Below, piece after piece: positions 55,389 through 64,000 of a stretch of DNA of 64,000 bases. Origin of the DNA: Vreelandella neptunia (GTDB taxonomy: Bacteria > Pseudomonadota > Gammaproteobacteria > Pseudomonadales > Halomonadaceae); NCBI RefSeq assembly GCF_034479615.1, contig NZ_CP140255.1, forward strand, positions 3,534,001 to 3,598,000. Reading direction: 5' to 3'. Position 1 is the first letter of the stretch, and each line of letters opens with the position of its first letter. The position numbers and the translations under genes are program-made. The notes beneath the pieces were generated by a model, which had not been told where the DNA came from, searched no databases, and saw nothing but the letters and a program-made list of their open reading frames with translations.

Positions 55389-58300
55389 CTATTGCTCCTT
55401 GTCCTGTTGACTGAAGATCTCCCACGCCACGCGGTAATCTTCTTCCCTGTCTGGCCGGAAAAACGGAGCTTTGTATTCCACTGTGCGCTCTGAAGGGCCG
55501 CCCGGCAGAGTATCGTCTAAGTAGGTTTTGCTTACCGTGCCTTCGGTCATGTGTTGGATATTTTCCCAGCCGAGTGCGACGTTTTGTGTCGTTTGTTCAG
55601 AGGAGTGGATGGCGAAGTGGGTGCCGTCTTTGAGATCGCTGGCGCGAGCCTTGCGCGGCAGGCCGACGCCGGCGATGCCGATGTTGACACTGAAAACAAC
55701 TCGGCCATTTTGGTCATACCAGGTGTCGGCTTCGTTCTGCTGAAGAACAGGGAACTGTACGCGGTAGAGGGTGAGCAGTTCTTCCAGCGTGAGGCCGAGG
55801 GCCTGGGCGACGAGGACGTCGATTTCGACCAGGGCCTGACGGCGGGCGAAATCGGTGCGCAAGGCGTTGTTTCTTTGCCATTCGAGGGTGAGGTTGGCGA
55901 AGAATTCCTGCGGTAGTGCTGCAATGGGTTCTCGGGTGGCCCACTGCTGCTGACGGAAGCTGTCTTGCCAATTGGATTGCCAGAGGTCTGCGTAGTGGTT
56001 GGTAAGGCAGCTTAGCGCCAACACCCTAACAACCATAAATTGAAGCAGACCGAGATTGTTCATAACAGGGAGCCCGCGCAAAGTATTGACCCTTGCATGC
56101 CCCATACCCGTCGTCTTAATGTAGAAATCAATAGGTAGCGACAATCCCGCCGCACTAAAGGCCAAGAGCTCACTGCTATTCAGGAAAGCCGATGAAATTA
56201 CCGTTGATAAATTCCGGGGTCCCGGAGGAACTATCGCTCCGATGAAGGTACGTTCTCCAGACTGGCTCAACATATCGCGACTGACAAAGCGATAATACTC
56301 CGTCACCAATTTTTCTCGATGCTCCCCCTCCTCCACCCACGTCACACGCGGGGTACGGTCACGGTAGGTGGCAGGGTTGCAGGCGGGCACATAGTTGGTA
56401 CGCGGCAGGTAGTCGTCCGGCAGGGTTTGCAGGTCGAGAGGATCGTAAGCCCTTGGTGTATTGCATTCCTGCCGAGGCGTTTTGTAAAGTGGGTTGCCGA
56501 CGAAGAAATGGGGTCCGGAGAGTATCCAATCTTCAGGAAGTTGCGAGAATTTTGTATCCCGCTTGATGGTACCGTCTTTCTGACTTGCAGTTTCATCGAA
56601 CATGTAGCTAGAAAAGTACTCACCTTTCAGATCTGCCAACCGCCGGGGCTGGGCGGCGAACTTATCCAGTACCGCCATCAACTGCCGAGCGTGCAAGGCT
56701 GGCATGCGGGCTTCCAGTGCATCAGTGCCGGCTTCGTCGTAGAGCTGGGCAAACAGGGCCAGTTCGTGCTGGCCGATTTCAATGATGCGGTCGCGGTGAC
56801 CCGCTAACTCCCAGCTCCCCTTTAAACTGTCCCCTTCTCCAATACCGCTTTTAATGCCAGGCACGGGCCCAGCACCACCGCTTTGATAGCACGCATCTAC
56901 TGTTGAGGGGTCGAACACATTTGAAATTGAATCGAATTTTGTTTCATCTCGGCAAGGTCCGTAAATGTTTACCGAAAACTTTACCCATATCATGATTTCG
57001 GCAAAAAGCAGCCGTACGTTGGTGTATTGGAAATGCCTACGAAGACGGTTGTATACCTCCCGCCGGAATCCTCCACCTTTGGGGTCGTCATAAATCCCCT
57101 CCGGATGAAGGAAGCCACTGACGCCCTGTCCGTTCACATTGGCCCAGGCAAGGGGCAGGAAGCATTTATACAGGTTGGCCTTTTGCCCCGCGAGCTGGGG
57201 GTAGTTCTGGGTAGCGTTCAGGAAGGCCTGCGAGCCTTCCGCTTCTGCCAGTTCGGCAAACCAGGCATCCTGCAGTTGTGGGCTACGCTCAAAAGCCGCT
57301 TCGCGCTCATCGGTTAGCTTCTTGGCGCTGAGTTTGTGCAGTACAAAGCGAGGGTTGTAGTCACCCAGCACACCGCCTTCTTGCCATTCCACCTTGCGCC
57401 AAGGCGGGTTGCCCAGGGTGATATCAAAACCGCCGCGGTGGGCAAAAATATCCGCAAAGGCTAGCTCCCAATGGAAGAAGCGGTACTGCTCGTCTAGCTG
57501 GTGGGCAAACTTTAGGTTGGCGAAGAAGGGGTTTTTGAACAGCTTTTCCAGGTTTAGCTCGCCGCGCTGATTGCTGACTTCCCGGGCGGCTTGTGTTTCG
57601 GGGCGGGTTTCGGCACGCAGGGTTTGCTGCAACTCGTCAGCAGCGAACAGATCTTCCACCGGTTTGGCAAAGAAGTTTTCCTGGGCAATAGGCGCGTCTT
57701 CTAGTGCAGCGTCTTCGCCTAGCAGGCTTTCCTGAGCGGGTGCGAAATCGAAAGTGCCTTGGGTATTTAAAATCGTGTTGAGTTCAAACAGCCAGGTGCT
57801 GCGATCGGGCAACTGGTCGACATTTTCCAGCGGCCAGAACCACAGCGCGCACCAGTAATCCATGGCCAGCTTTAAGCGCCGGAATGGCGAGGCAATACGG
57901 GCGTTGGTGTTGAAAATACCCTGGGTGCGAATCGCGTCTTTTTCGTAGGTGCTGGTGTGGTGTAGCACATCACCGGTTTGTCCCCATAAAGGGAATGTGT
58001 CTTCGGTACGCCTTCTGTCTTGCGCCAGCATTTGGGTGTGTTCCCGCCACAGGCGGTCGACGGCTTCACTGAGCAGCTGAAGCGTTTTAATCTCTTGAGC
58101 ATCTAGCGGGGCGCAAAACGCTTTTTGCCACGCTTTAATTTTTTTAAAAGCCTCTGGCCGCAGCTGCTTGGCGGTTCTATCGCTGTACCCCACCATACCG
58201 GGGTCGGGCAGCAGGAAGTGGTAAATTTCATTCGCTTTGCGCCCGTTTGGGGAGCCTTCGCCTGTGGTTGGCGTTTTTCCTGCTAGCAGGCTTTCCGGTG

Positions 58301-60449
58301 CGAGGCGGCGTGGAGCGGTGTTGTACCACAGGCCATCTTTGTGCTGTTTCTTCAGCGCACTGGCGGGGTACACCTCGCGGCGTGCACCGATCAGGCTGTT
58401 GCCGGTAAACAGCTGGTAGCCAAACCAGGGCACGTTGTGGCCGCCACTGAGGGCGTTCAGCCACAACGAGACTTCCGCCAGTTCCACGGCGATAGGGTTT
58501 AAATCCACCCCATAAACGTTGTGGTCGGCGATGTGCATTTTTACCCGTTGCAGCGCCAACGGGTACTCTTCATGGGGTATGCGCTGGTTTAGCTCTTGCT
58601 GTTTACGGGTCAGGTAGGCTTCTGCCAGCTGGTTAACGGCTTCATTCAAGAACGCGGCGCTGCCCATGGCGGGTTCGCAAACCGTCAGGTTAAGAATCTC
58701 GTCGGCGGTAACGTGCTCGGTTAAGCGCTCTTGTAAGGTGTACTTCACCAAGCTTTTGGTTAGCACTTCCGGGGTGTAGTAACTGGCGGATTTTTCCCGG
58801 TCGCGCCCGGCCATGCGGTAGATGAATTTACCCTTTGGGTGAGTCCGCAGGCTAAGTTTTCCTTCTACCTTGTCGTAGACGCGCTCTTTTTCATCGAACT
58901 CTTCAAGCTGCTCGCGAGTGACGAAGTAGCCGGTATCGAGTTCGTCCGGGTTAACGTTCTCGCCTTTGGGGGCTACTTCATAAAGATCTTGGGTGGCGAA
59001 AAAGCCCCGGTAGCTCAGCAGCGCTTCGTACACCGCGCCTAGCTGGTTAATACCGAGCTGGGTGTAACTCACGCGGCCACGGCGTTTGCGGCCCCCTCTT
59101 CCTGACGTACTGGGCCTTGTCAGCGACATGCTCTGAATCACCTGCTGCAGGGTGTCGTTGCTGAAGGTGACTCGGTTGAGCAGCGGCGTTTTAGCGGGGT
59201 CGAACAGGTGGCTGTCTAACCCTTGCAGGGTAAAGGCGTTGGCGGTGCTTTCGTGCAGCTGATCGCCCTGACGGCTGGCGCTGTTGCCGTTATAAATTAG
59301 GCCGAACATGCGCTGCAGGCTGTGGTGAAAATAGTGCCCACGGCGACTTTCTTCGCTGGTTAAGCGCACACTTTCCAGCTCGCGCAGGCTTTCCAGGCTG
59401 TAGCCCATTCGCCAGGTTTCGTCTTCGGCGGGCAGGTAGCCGAGTTCCGGGCGCGCTTCGATATAGAACAGAAACAGAATGCGGTACATGGTGCGCAGGC
59501 ATTCTTTGGATAGCTGGTCGGGGTCTAGCGCGTTGCTACCGCTGTAGATGCCTTCTTTGCGGTCCCGGGCCTGTTCGATGAGTTGTTCGGCGGCTTCGTT
59601 GCCCAGCAGTTCGATGGCCTGGCGCAGGGCGTATTTGAGGTCGTCGGAGACGGCAAAGGCGTGCTTGTGGCTGTTTTCGTCCAGGCTGTCCAGCCGGCAC
59701 TCTCCTTGCTTTCCACCGTTTCCAGGGGGAGCTAGGCTTTCCCGGTGTAGCAGAACCGCGGTGGCTTTTAGGGTTTTGTCCTCCCGGCGGCCAAGAATCT
59801 CTTCCCAGTCAAAGCGCAGCATGCGGTTTTGCGACCACTTGTAGCGGTCAATCAAAATGCCTTGGCGGTCTGAAATCAGCAGCACCCAGCGGGGCGGGTT
59901 TTCGTTATACGGCGCGGCTTGGCGAAACACGGCATCGTTAAGGATGCTGTACCAGCTGGTATTGGTTAGCGCATCACTGTGCGGCCCTTCGCCCAAAAAC
60001 TGGTTGCTGTGCAACTGCAGGGAAAGCGGGTCTTCGCCTTCGTTGTTGGCATCGAGCGCCCCCAGCACCCAAAGCTGTTCACCCAGAGCAGACAGCACCG
60101 GCAGTTCGGTATTCGAGGCTAGCTGGCGGTTTTCCGGCTGGTAGGGAATACCCAGCACGCCCATCAGCGTTTTAAAGAACTCCCGCTGCAAGTGAATGCG
60201 CTCGCGGGTATTACGTTCGGTTTTTAGGGTGTGGCGCAGGGCAAAATAGCGCTGGTTCAGGTTACGCAGGCCGCGGTGAGGGCTTGGCTCTTCCCTGCCC
60301 GCTTGTTTGGCGGCGTCTTCGCGGCTGTTCCACTCTTCAATGGTGTTGGCAAAGTCGCCTTGGAATACTTCTGCTAGGTAGTGCGCGCTGAAGAATTCGT
60401 TGTCGTTGGTTAAGCCAACGAACGTGGCGACGGTTTCTTGTACGGCCAT
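55389..60449 (-). CDS. Eco57I-type adenine DNA methylase, 1686 aa (DrmMI/PglX-like)
   Basis: This large N6-adenine methyltransferase has motif X near 554 (SASYYTPEVLTKSLVKYTLQ), motif I near 591-600 (TVCEPAMGSAAFLNEAV), YGVDLNPIAVELAEVSLWLN near 655 and motif IV near 1015 (DITLGNPPWRKVEW). About 400 residues separate motifs I and IV, far more than usual. The 550-residue N-terminus has no PD-(D/E)XK or DEAD motif I can see; the C-terminal third is probably target recognition. It ends in a tail duplicated in the 81-residue gene. AAGGAG precedes the ATG, 30 bases from the SNF2 stop. It probably marks self DNA; class 1 DISARM and BREX use comparable enzymes. Confidence 0.9.
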   Translation of the reverse strand: MAVQETVATFVGLTNDNEFFSAHYLAEVFQGDFANTIEEWNSREDAAKQAGREEPSPHRGLRNLNQRYFALRHTLKTERNTRERIHLQREFFKTLMGVLGIPYQPENRQLASNTELPVLSALGEQLWVLGALDANNEGEDPLSLQLHSNQFLGEGPHSDALTNTSWYSILNDAVFRQAAPYNENPPRWVLLISDRQGILIDRYKWSQNRMLRFDWEEILGRREDKTLKATAVLLHRESLAPPGNGGKQGECRLDSLDENSHKHAFAVSDDLKYALRQAIELLGNEAAEQLIEQARDRKEGIYSGSNALDPDQLSKECLRTMYRILFLFYIEARPELGYLPAEDETWRMGYSLESLRELESVRLTSEESRRGHYFHHSLQRMFGLIYNGNSASRQGDQLHESTANAFTLQGLDSHLFDPAKTPLLNRVTFSNDTLQQVIQSMSLTRPSTSGRGGRKRRGRVSYTQLGINQLGAVYEALLSYRGFFATQDLYEVAPKGENVNPDELDTGYFVTREQLEEFDEKERVYDKVEGKLSLRTHPKGKFIYRMAGRDREKSASYYTPEVLTKSLVKYTLQERLTEHVTADEILNLTVCEPAMGSAAFLNEAVNQLAEAYLTRKQQELNQRIPHEEYPLALQRVKMHIADHNVYGVDLNPIAVELAEVSLWLNALSGGHNVPWFGYQLFTGNSLIGARREVYPASALKKQHKDGLWYNTAPRRLAPESLLAGKTPTTGEGSPNGRKANEIYHFLLPDPGMVGYSDRTAKQLRPEAFKKIKAWQKAFCAPLDAQEIKTLQLLSEAVDRLWREHTQMLAQDRRRTEDTFPLWGQTGDVLHHTSTYEKDAIRTQGIFNTNARIASPFRRLKLAMDYWCALWFWPLENVDQLPDRSTWLFELNTILNTQGTFDFAPAQESLLGEDAALEDAPIAQENFFAKPVEDLFAADELQQTLRAETRPETQAAREVSNQRGELNLEKLFKNPFFANLKFAHQLDEQYRFFHWELAFADIFAHRGGFDITLGNPPWRKVEWQEGGVLGDYNPRFVLHKLSAKKLTDEREAAFERSPQLQDAWFAELAEAEGSQAFLNATQNYPQLAGQKANLYKCFLPLAWANVNGQGVSGFLHPEGIYDDPKGGGFRREVYNRLRRHFQYTNVRLLFAEIMIWVKFSVNIYGPCRDETKFDSISNVFDPSTVDACYQSGGAGPVPGIKSGIGEGDSLKGSWELAGHRDRIIEIGQHELALFAQLYDEAGTDALEARMPALHARQLMAVLDKFAAQPRRLADLKGEYFSSYMFDETASQKDGTIKRDTKFSQLPEDWILSGPHFFVGNPLYKTPRQECNTPRAYDPLDLQTLPDDYLPRTNYVPACNPATYRDRTPRVTWVEEGEHREKLVTEYYRFVSRDMLSQSGERTFIGAIVPPGPRNLSTVISSAFLNSSELLAFSAAGLSLPIDFYIKTTGMGHARVNTLRGLPVMNNLGLLQFMVVRVLALSCLTNHYADLWQSNWQDSFRQQQWATREPIAALPQEFFANLTLEWQRNNALRTDFARRQALVEIDVLVAQALGLTLEELLTLYRVQFPVLQQNEADTWYDQNGRVVFSVNIGIAGVGLPRKARASDLKDGTHFAIHSSEQTTQNVALGWENIQHMTEGTVSKTYLDDTLPGGPSERTVEYKAPFFRPDREEDYRVAWEIFSQQDKEQ

Positions 60450-60479
60450 CTGGTGTTGCTCCTTAGCCCACCCGGGCGT

Positions 60480-63410
60480 TTAGGCGTTTTCCCGGGTAAA
60501 CACGGCGATGATCTGAATAAACGGCACCGGCTCGATGGTCAGGGTGTCTTGCACCCAGGTTTCATACTCGTTGAACACCCGTTCGATGCGGTTCAGGCGC
60601 TCTTCCTTGCGGGCGGCTTTAAAGTGTTCGGCCTGGCCGGAGCGCTCTAACTGAAGGCTTAGCTGGTTAACCTGGCGGCTTTTTAGTGCGTTAAGTGCCG
60701 TTAGCTGTTCGGCAAGCTCTGCTTGTTTGGTCGTGGCGTAGGCCTGCTGGCGCTGCTGCATTTCGGCGTTGGCCGCCTGAATCACTGCTGGGCGCAGGGC
60801 TTCTAGTGCGGCTAGATTGATAGGCTGAGCACGGTTGGGCAGTTTGTTGTTCAGTTGCAACAGCTGCAGCCACTCTTCGGCGCTTTGTACTGCTATCACG
60901 CCTTGCGCTTGTGAGGTGCGGCAGCGAATAGCAAACCATTGCCAAATAACCGGGTGGGCTTTGCGGTTAGGGATCAACCCGCTGACGAGAAAGACGCTTT
61001 CATCCGGCTGTAGCGCTTGAGTAACCGCCTGGGTATCTGGCAGGGCAAGCACTGGCGCACTGTGACGGGCTACCTGGGCCAGCAGCTTATCTTCCAACCA
61101 CTGCATGGCGGGGTGCTGGGGCCATAAATAATGCAGCTTGGGCCAGGCATTTTCATCCTGCCGGCTGCGGCGGATCTCGTCTTCAAAGCGGGCTTTATCG
61201 GCCGTGAGAATCAGGCTGCCATCGTGTGGGCGAATTTCTGGCGGTAGAAAGCGAAAGCGGTAATCCAGGTCGTCGGGTGGCGTTAGCGTCAGCGTTTGCC
61301 GCTCTTGGTTGGCGGTAAAGGCCACTTGCTTGCGCTCACGGTTAATTGCCTCTAACGCTTGGTGGGCAAACGCGAAATCACTGGCAAACAGGCTGTAGCG
61401 CTCTGTGGTTTTTTGATGCGTGTGCTGTTCGGCTTCTTCTGCTTTGGGTGTGCTGTCTTCTGGGTTAAGAAACAGCGCCAGCAGGTCGTCGCCTTCGCTG
61501 GTGGCATCGGGTTGGTACTGAGCATCGAAGGCACTGGCATCGGTGCCGGTGGCCATGGCTTCTATGGTCAGGCCTTCTTCGGCTTCGGCATCGTGCACCT
61601 TCATAAAGGTGGCTGGGTCACCGATATTCTTGTAAGCCTGCTCGTCTTTCTCTTTGAGTATTTCAAGAATGCGCTGGTCGCCGCGCACCTGGGGGTTATC
61701 GCTCTGGTTAATCAGGTAGGTAATGATCGGTGTTTCGGTTTGGCCGTAACGGTCTACCCGGCCATTGCGCTGCTGGAATACCATCAGTGACCAGGGCAAA
61801 TCAAAATGCACAAGCCGATGCGACAGGTAGTGCAGGTTAATGCCCTCGCTTGCTACATCAGAGCACAGCAACACGCGCAGCTTGCTTTCCTGTTTACCAA
61901 AGGCTTCTACGATGTCTTGCTGTTCGATATCGCTCATGCCGCCGTGCAGTATTCGCAGGGCATCTTCTTTGAGCTTGAGATCATCCATGAGCTGGCCGTG
62001 CAGCCAGTTAAGCGTTTCGATACGCTCGGAGAAGATCACCAGGCGGTCTTCAGTGTTGGTTTTTTTCCAACCAAAGGCACTGCTTTTCAGCAGTGTGAGT
62101 AGCTCGCGGTATTTGTTGAAATTGTCTGGTGTGACGTTACGCAGCGCTAGCAGCAACGAATGCAGCGATTGAATTTCATGCTGTTCGTCTTCGCTTATCT
62201 GCTGATACTCAGCCCCGCGGCCTTCTAGCTTTTTAATGCGCTGTTCAACCGACACCTTGGCCGCCGCTGGCGAGCTAAACAGGGATTTCTGCAAACCAAT
62301 ACGCACTAGCTGCCCGTTTTTGGTTGCGCTGTGCTCGCCCCTGTAGGTGAAAGGCACCTCTAACAGCGCCTGGTAGGCGGCTTCTTCTTGAGGCGACGCG
62401 TCCAGATAAATATCGTTCACTACCCGCTCTTTGAACTCTTGCTGTACTTGATTGCGGATATCTTTCTTAAAACGGCGAATGACCAAGCCTTTGTCGCGGA
62501 AATCTTCTTTGGCGTAGTCGTCGGGGTCGGAGATCGCCGTGGGATCGAGCATGTTCATCAGGCTAGCAAAAGAACGCGCTTTGCCGTCGTGGGGCGTGGC
62601 CGAAAGCATGATGAGGGAGTCTGACCGCCCTGCCAGCAGCTGAGCCAATTTGGCACGCTGAGAGCTTGAACCGCGCTCTGCTACGTTATGGGCTTCATCA
62701 ATCACAATGATGTCCCAGTAGGCTTGCTCTAAGTGGCGGCGGTATTCGTTGTCTTGCTTGAGGGTGTCGATGGAGATAATCGACTTGTCATAGTAGTAAA
62801 ACGGGTTATGGTTACCCGGAATATTGTTGCGTACCCGCTGTAGACCAGCAGAATCTAGCCGCGTGAGCGGGATGGTAAAACGGTTCCACATTTCTTTTTG
62901 GAACTGGGTCATCATGCTTTTCAGCGTGAGCACCAGGATGCGCTTGCCTTTGCCACGTCGCATTAGCTCGGTCATTAAAATGCCGGCTTCTAGCGTTTTG
63001 CCTAACCCCACCGCATCAGCAATCAGAATACGCTGGCGGTTCTGCTTGAGTGCCTGCAGCGCGGGGTTAAGCTGGTACGGCACAGGGTCCATCGCGGCCT
63101 TGTGGCCCAGGTGAATATTGTCATCTGCTGGGGTGATCTGGCGCAGCTGAGTTTCAATAAACAGGCGGCTTTTTTCAAAGCCTGGGGTCAGGTCCTGCTC
63201 TAAGCAGGTTTCGGCGGGGTCGAGCACGCGAATAGCATCTTCGGCTTCTTCAAGCTGAGTGAGAAAGCGGGCGCTTTTGCCACTGACCAGTTCGGAAAGA
63301 CCATCCACGGTGAGGATATAGCCCCCGTCATCGCTGGCATCCGCGCGGCGAACAATCCATTCACAGTCGCGGATAACCACACGCGCACCGGGGGCGTAGA
63401 GAGCTGACAT
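60480..63410 (-). CDS. SNF2-family helicase (DrmD-like), first gene of the operon
   Basis: This 976-residue protein is an SF2 SNF2/HepA-type DNA translocase. It has motif I LIADAVGLGKTLEAGILMTE (about 130-149), motif II DIIVIDEAHNVAERGSSSQR (near 235), motif III LIMLSATPHDGKARSFASLM, and the C-terminal motor LLCSDVASEGINLHYLSHRL with VFQQRNGRVDRYGQTETPII (near 520-560). The C-terminal 200 residues contain a coiled coil (EQLTALNALKSRQVNQLSLQ). AGGAAA precedes the ATG. It leads the nine-gene unit, and no internal promoter is obvious. A SNF2 helicase placed before an Eco57I-type methylase is the arrangement of class 1 DISARM (drmD-drmMI). Confidence 0.9.
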   Translation of the reverse strand: MSALYAPGARVVIRDCEWIVRRADASDDGGYILTVDGLSELVSGKSARFLTQLEEAEDAIRVLDPAETCLEQDLTPGFEKSRLFIETQLRQITPADDNIHLGHKAAMDPVPYQLNPALQALKQNRQRILIADAVGLGKTLEAGILMTELMRRGKGKRILVLTLKSMMTQFQKEMWNRFTIPLTRLDSAGLQRVRNNIPGNHNPFYYYDKSIISIDTLKQDNEYRRHLEQAYWDIIVIDEAHNVAERGSSSQRAKLAQLLAGRSDSLIMLSATPHDGKARSFASLMNMLDPTAISDPDDYAKEDFRDKGLVIRRFKKDIRNQVQQEFKERVVNDIYLDASPQEEAAYQALLEVPFTYRGEHSATKNGQLVRIGLQKSLFSSPAAAKVSVEQRIKKLEGRGAEYQQISEDEQHEIQSLHSLLLALRNVTPDNFNKYRELLTLLKSSAFGWKKTNTEDRLVIFSERIETLNWLHGQLMDDLKLKEDALRILHGGMSDIEQQDIVEAFGKQESKLRVLLCSDVASEGINLHYLSHRLVHFDLPWSLMVFQQRNGRVDRYGQTETPIITYLINQSDNPQVRGDQRILEILKEKDEQAYKNIGDPATFMKVHDAEAEEGLTIEAMATGTDASAFDAQYQPDATSEGDDLLALFLNPEDSTPKAEEAEQHTHQKTTERYSLFASDFAFAHQALEAINRERKQVAFTANQERQTLTLTPPDDLDYRFRFLPPEIRPHDGSLILTADKARFEDEIRRSRQDENAWPKLHYLWPQHPAMQWLEDKLLAQVARHSAPVLALPDTQAVTQALQPDESVFLVSGLIPNRKAHPVIWQWFAIRCRTSQAQGVIAVQSAEEWLQLLQLNNKLPNRAQPINLAALEALRPAVIQAANAEMQQRQQAYATTKQAELAEQLTALNALKSRQVNQLSLQLERSGQAEHFKAARKEERLNRIERVFNEYETWVQDTLTIEPVPFIQIIAVFTRENA

Positions 63411-63669
63411 GTCTGTTTCCTGGACGTGCTGAAGAATTTATACCGCAAACAGGGAGCGATAGAGAACGGAGACGATGACACACATACCCGACATCTTTTT
63501 CGCATTAAATCACTTCATTGCGAAGAAAAGCACAATCAGATTAGGATACCACTCTGTAAAGCTCGGGCACAGCACGCAGATCAGCATTAACGTTTGGGTC
63601 AAGTACAAACCTAGAAGCTATTTACCTTGCTAAGTGGAAGTTAGCTGCCGATTCCACGCGGGGATCAGT

Positions 63670-64000
63670 TTATCGAGACGACCACTTCATAAAATCGTGC
63701 AGCGCTGGGACCTGCAACCCCATGTCGTCGGAAAACTGATATTCATCCTCTGACATCATGTTGGTAGCGTAAGCCCGTAACCAGAACTTGCGTTCATCTG
63801 CGGTCAGAACATACCCCTTGTCCTGCTCACTGCCTTTTAACCTATCAGGTATTGCCCAGCCGCGTTTTGAAAGCCTAGCAATTGTAATGACTAAATGAGT
63901 CATCAGTTCTTGTTCAGGAGCTACATATTCATGAAATTCTGGCCAGAATTCCTCATCACCGGGTGACCCTTGCCAGCCTTTAATACGGTTTACCTCATTA
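63670..64000 (-). CDS. hypothetical protein, cut by the window edge
   Basis: The minus-strand frame is open from the window edge to a stop at 63670, giving at least 110 codons. It reads NEVNRIKGWQGSPGDEEFW, PEFHEYVAPEQELMTHLVIT and YQFSDDMGLQVPALHDFMKW. An internal Met at residue 34 is not a likely start because the frame continues convincingly before it. No domain is recognised. It lies 259 bases upstream of the SNF2 gene in the same direction and may belong to the same locus. Confidence 0.6.
   Translation of the reverse strand, partial: NEVNRIKGWQGSPGDEEFWPEFHEYVAPEQELMTHLVITIARLSKRGWAIPDRLKGSEQDKGYVLTADERKFWLRAYATNMMSEDEYQFSDDMGLQVPALHDFMKWSSR

Noticed and set aside
63420-63500. Promoter for the nine-gene operon
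   Set aside because: A TATAAA is present on the minus strand but no convincing -35 box at the right distance; the unit may also be read from the gene cut by the window edge.

Overview
The window looks like the chromosome of a halophilic gammaproteobacterium, most likely Halomonas or a close relative. The evidence is an ectoine hydroxylase (ectD), PolA, arginine decarboxylase, type II homoserine kinase and a recC-recB-recD operon with gammaproteobacterial layouts. No rRNA or species-level marker is present, so the genus is an inference.

Layout. (1) 1-8.8 kb is ordinary core sequence: polA, thrB-speA, a fumarylacetoacetate-hydrolase-family enzyme, ectD and a META-domain lipoprotein. (2) At 8854-8901 the 3' part of a tRNA-Thr(TGT) gene sits next to a tyrosine integrase: the scar of an integrated element. 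From there to about 24 kb the DNA is gene-poor and decayed. It holds an orphan VapB-like antitoxin, an Xre/MbcA-type antitoxin with a probably decayed RES toxin, a 171-bp MITE-like element, complete IS5, IS3 and IS30 family copies and an IS30 remnant, a DNA-methylase pseudogene, a hairpin-repeat array, a pair of 21-bp palindromes, and a PD-(D/E)XK-like nuclease. One gene here, a 555-codon DUF4041/GIY-YIG protein, was split twice by insertion sequences. Removing both elements and one target duplication each restores a single open frame.

(3) 24.4-38.1 kb, all on the plus strand: recC-recB-recD with stop/start overlaps, a strong hairpin, then a double-AAA ATPase, a gamma-glutamylcyclotransferase-like protein, a frameshifted poly-gamma-glutamate hydrolase-like gene and a DnaQ-like exonuclease. 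(4) 38.5-63.4 kb, all on the minus strand: nine tightly packed, partly overlapping genes read as one about 25-kb operon. In order of transcription they are a SNF2 helicase, a 1686-aa Eco57I-type adenine methylase, a DUF262/DUF1524 nuclease, an 81-aa copy of the methylase tail, a membrane-anchored Nudix-like protein, a DUF4145-RecD-like helicase, a TPR-OB protein, a giant DEAD/DUF1998 helicase, and a UvrD-type helicase with a RelE-like N-terminus. A gene cut by the window edge lies upstream.

The SNF2-methylase-DUF1998-helicase frame resembles class 1 DISARM and other restriction-like antiphage systems. The five genes between the methylase and the DUF1998 helicase, and the duplicated methylase tail that marks one edge of them, are not part of any layout I know. 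This is the best candidate in the window for an undescribed system.
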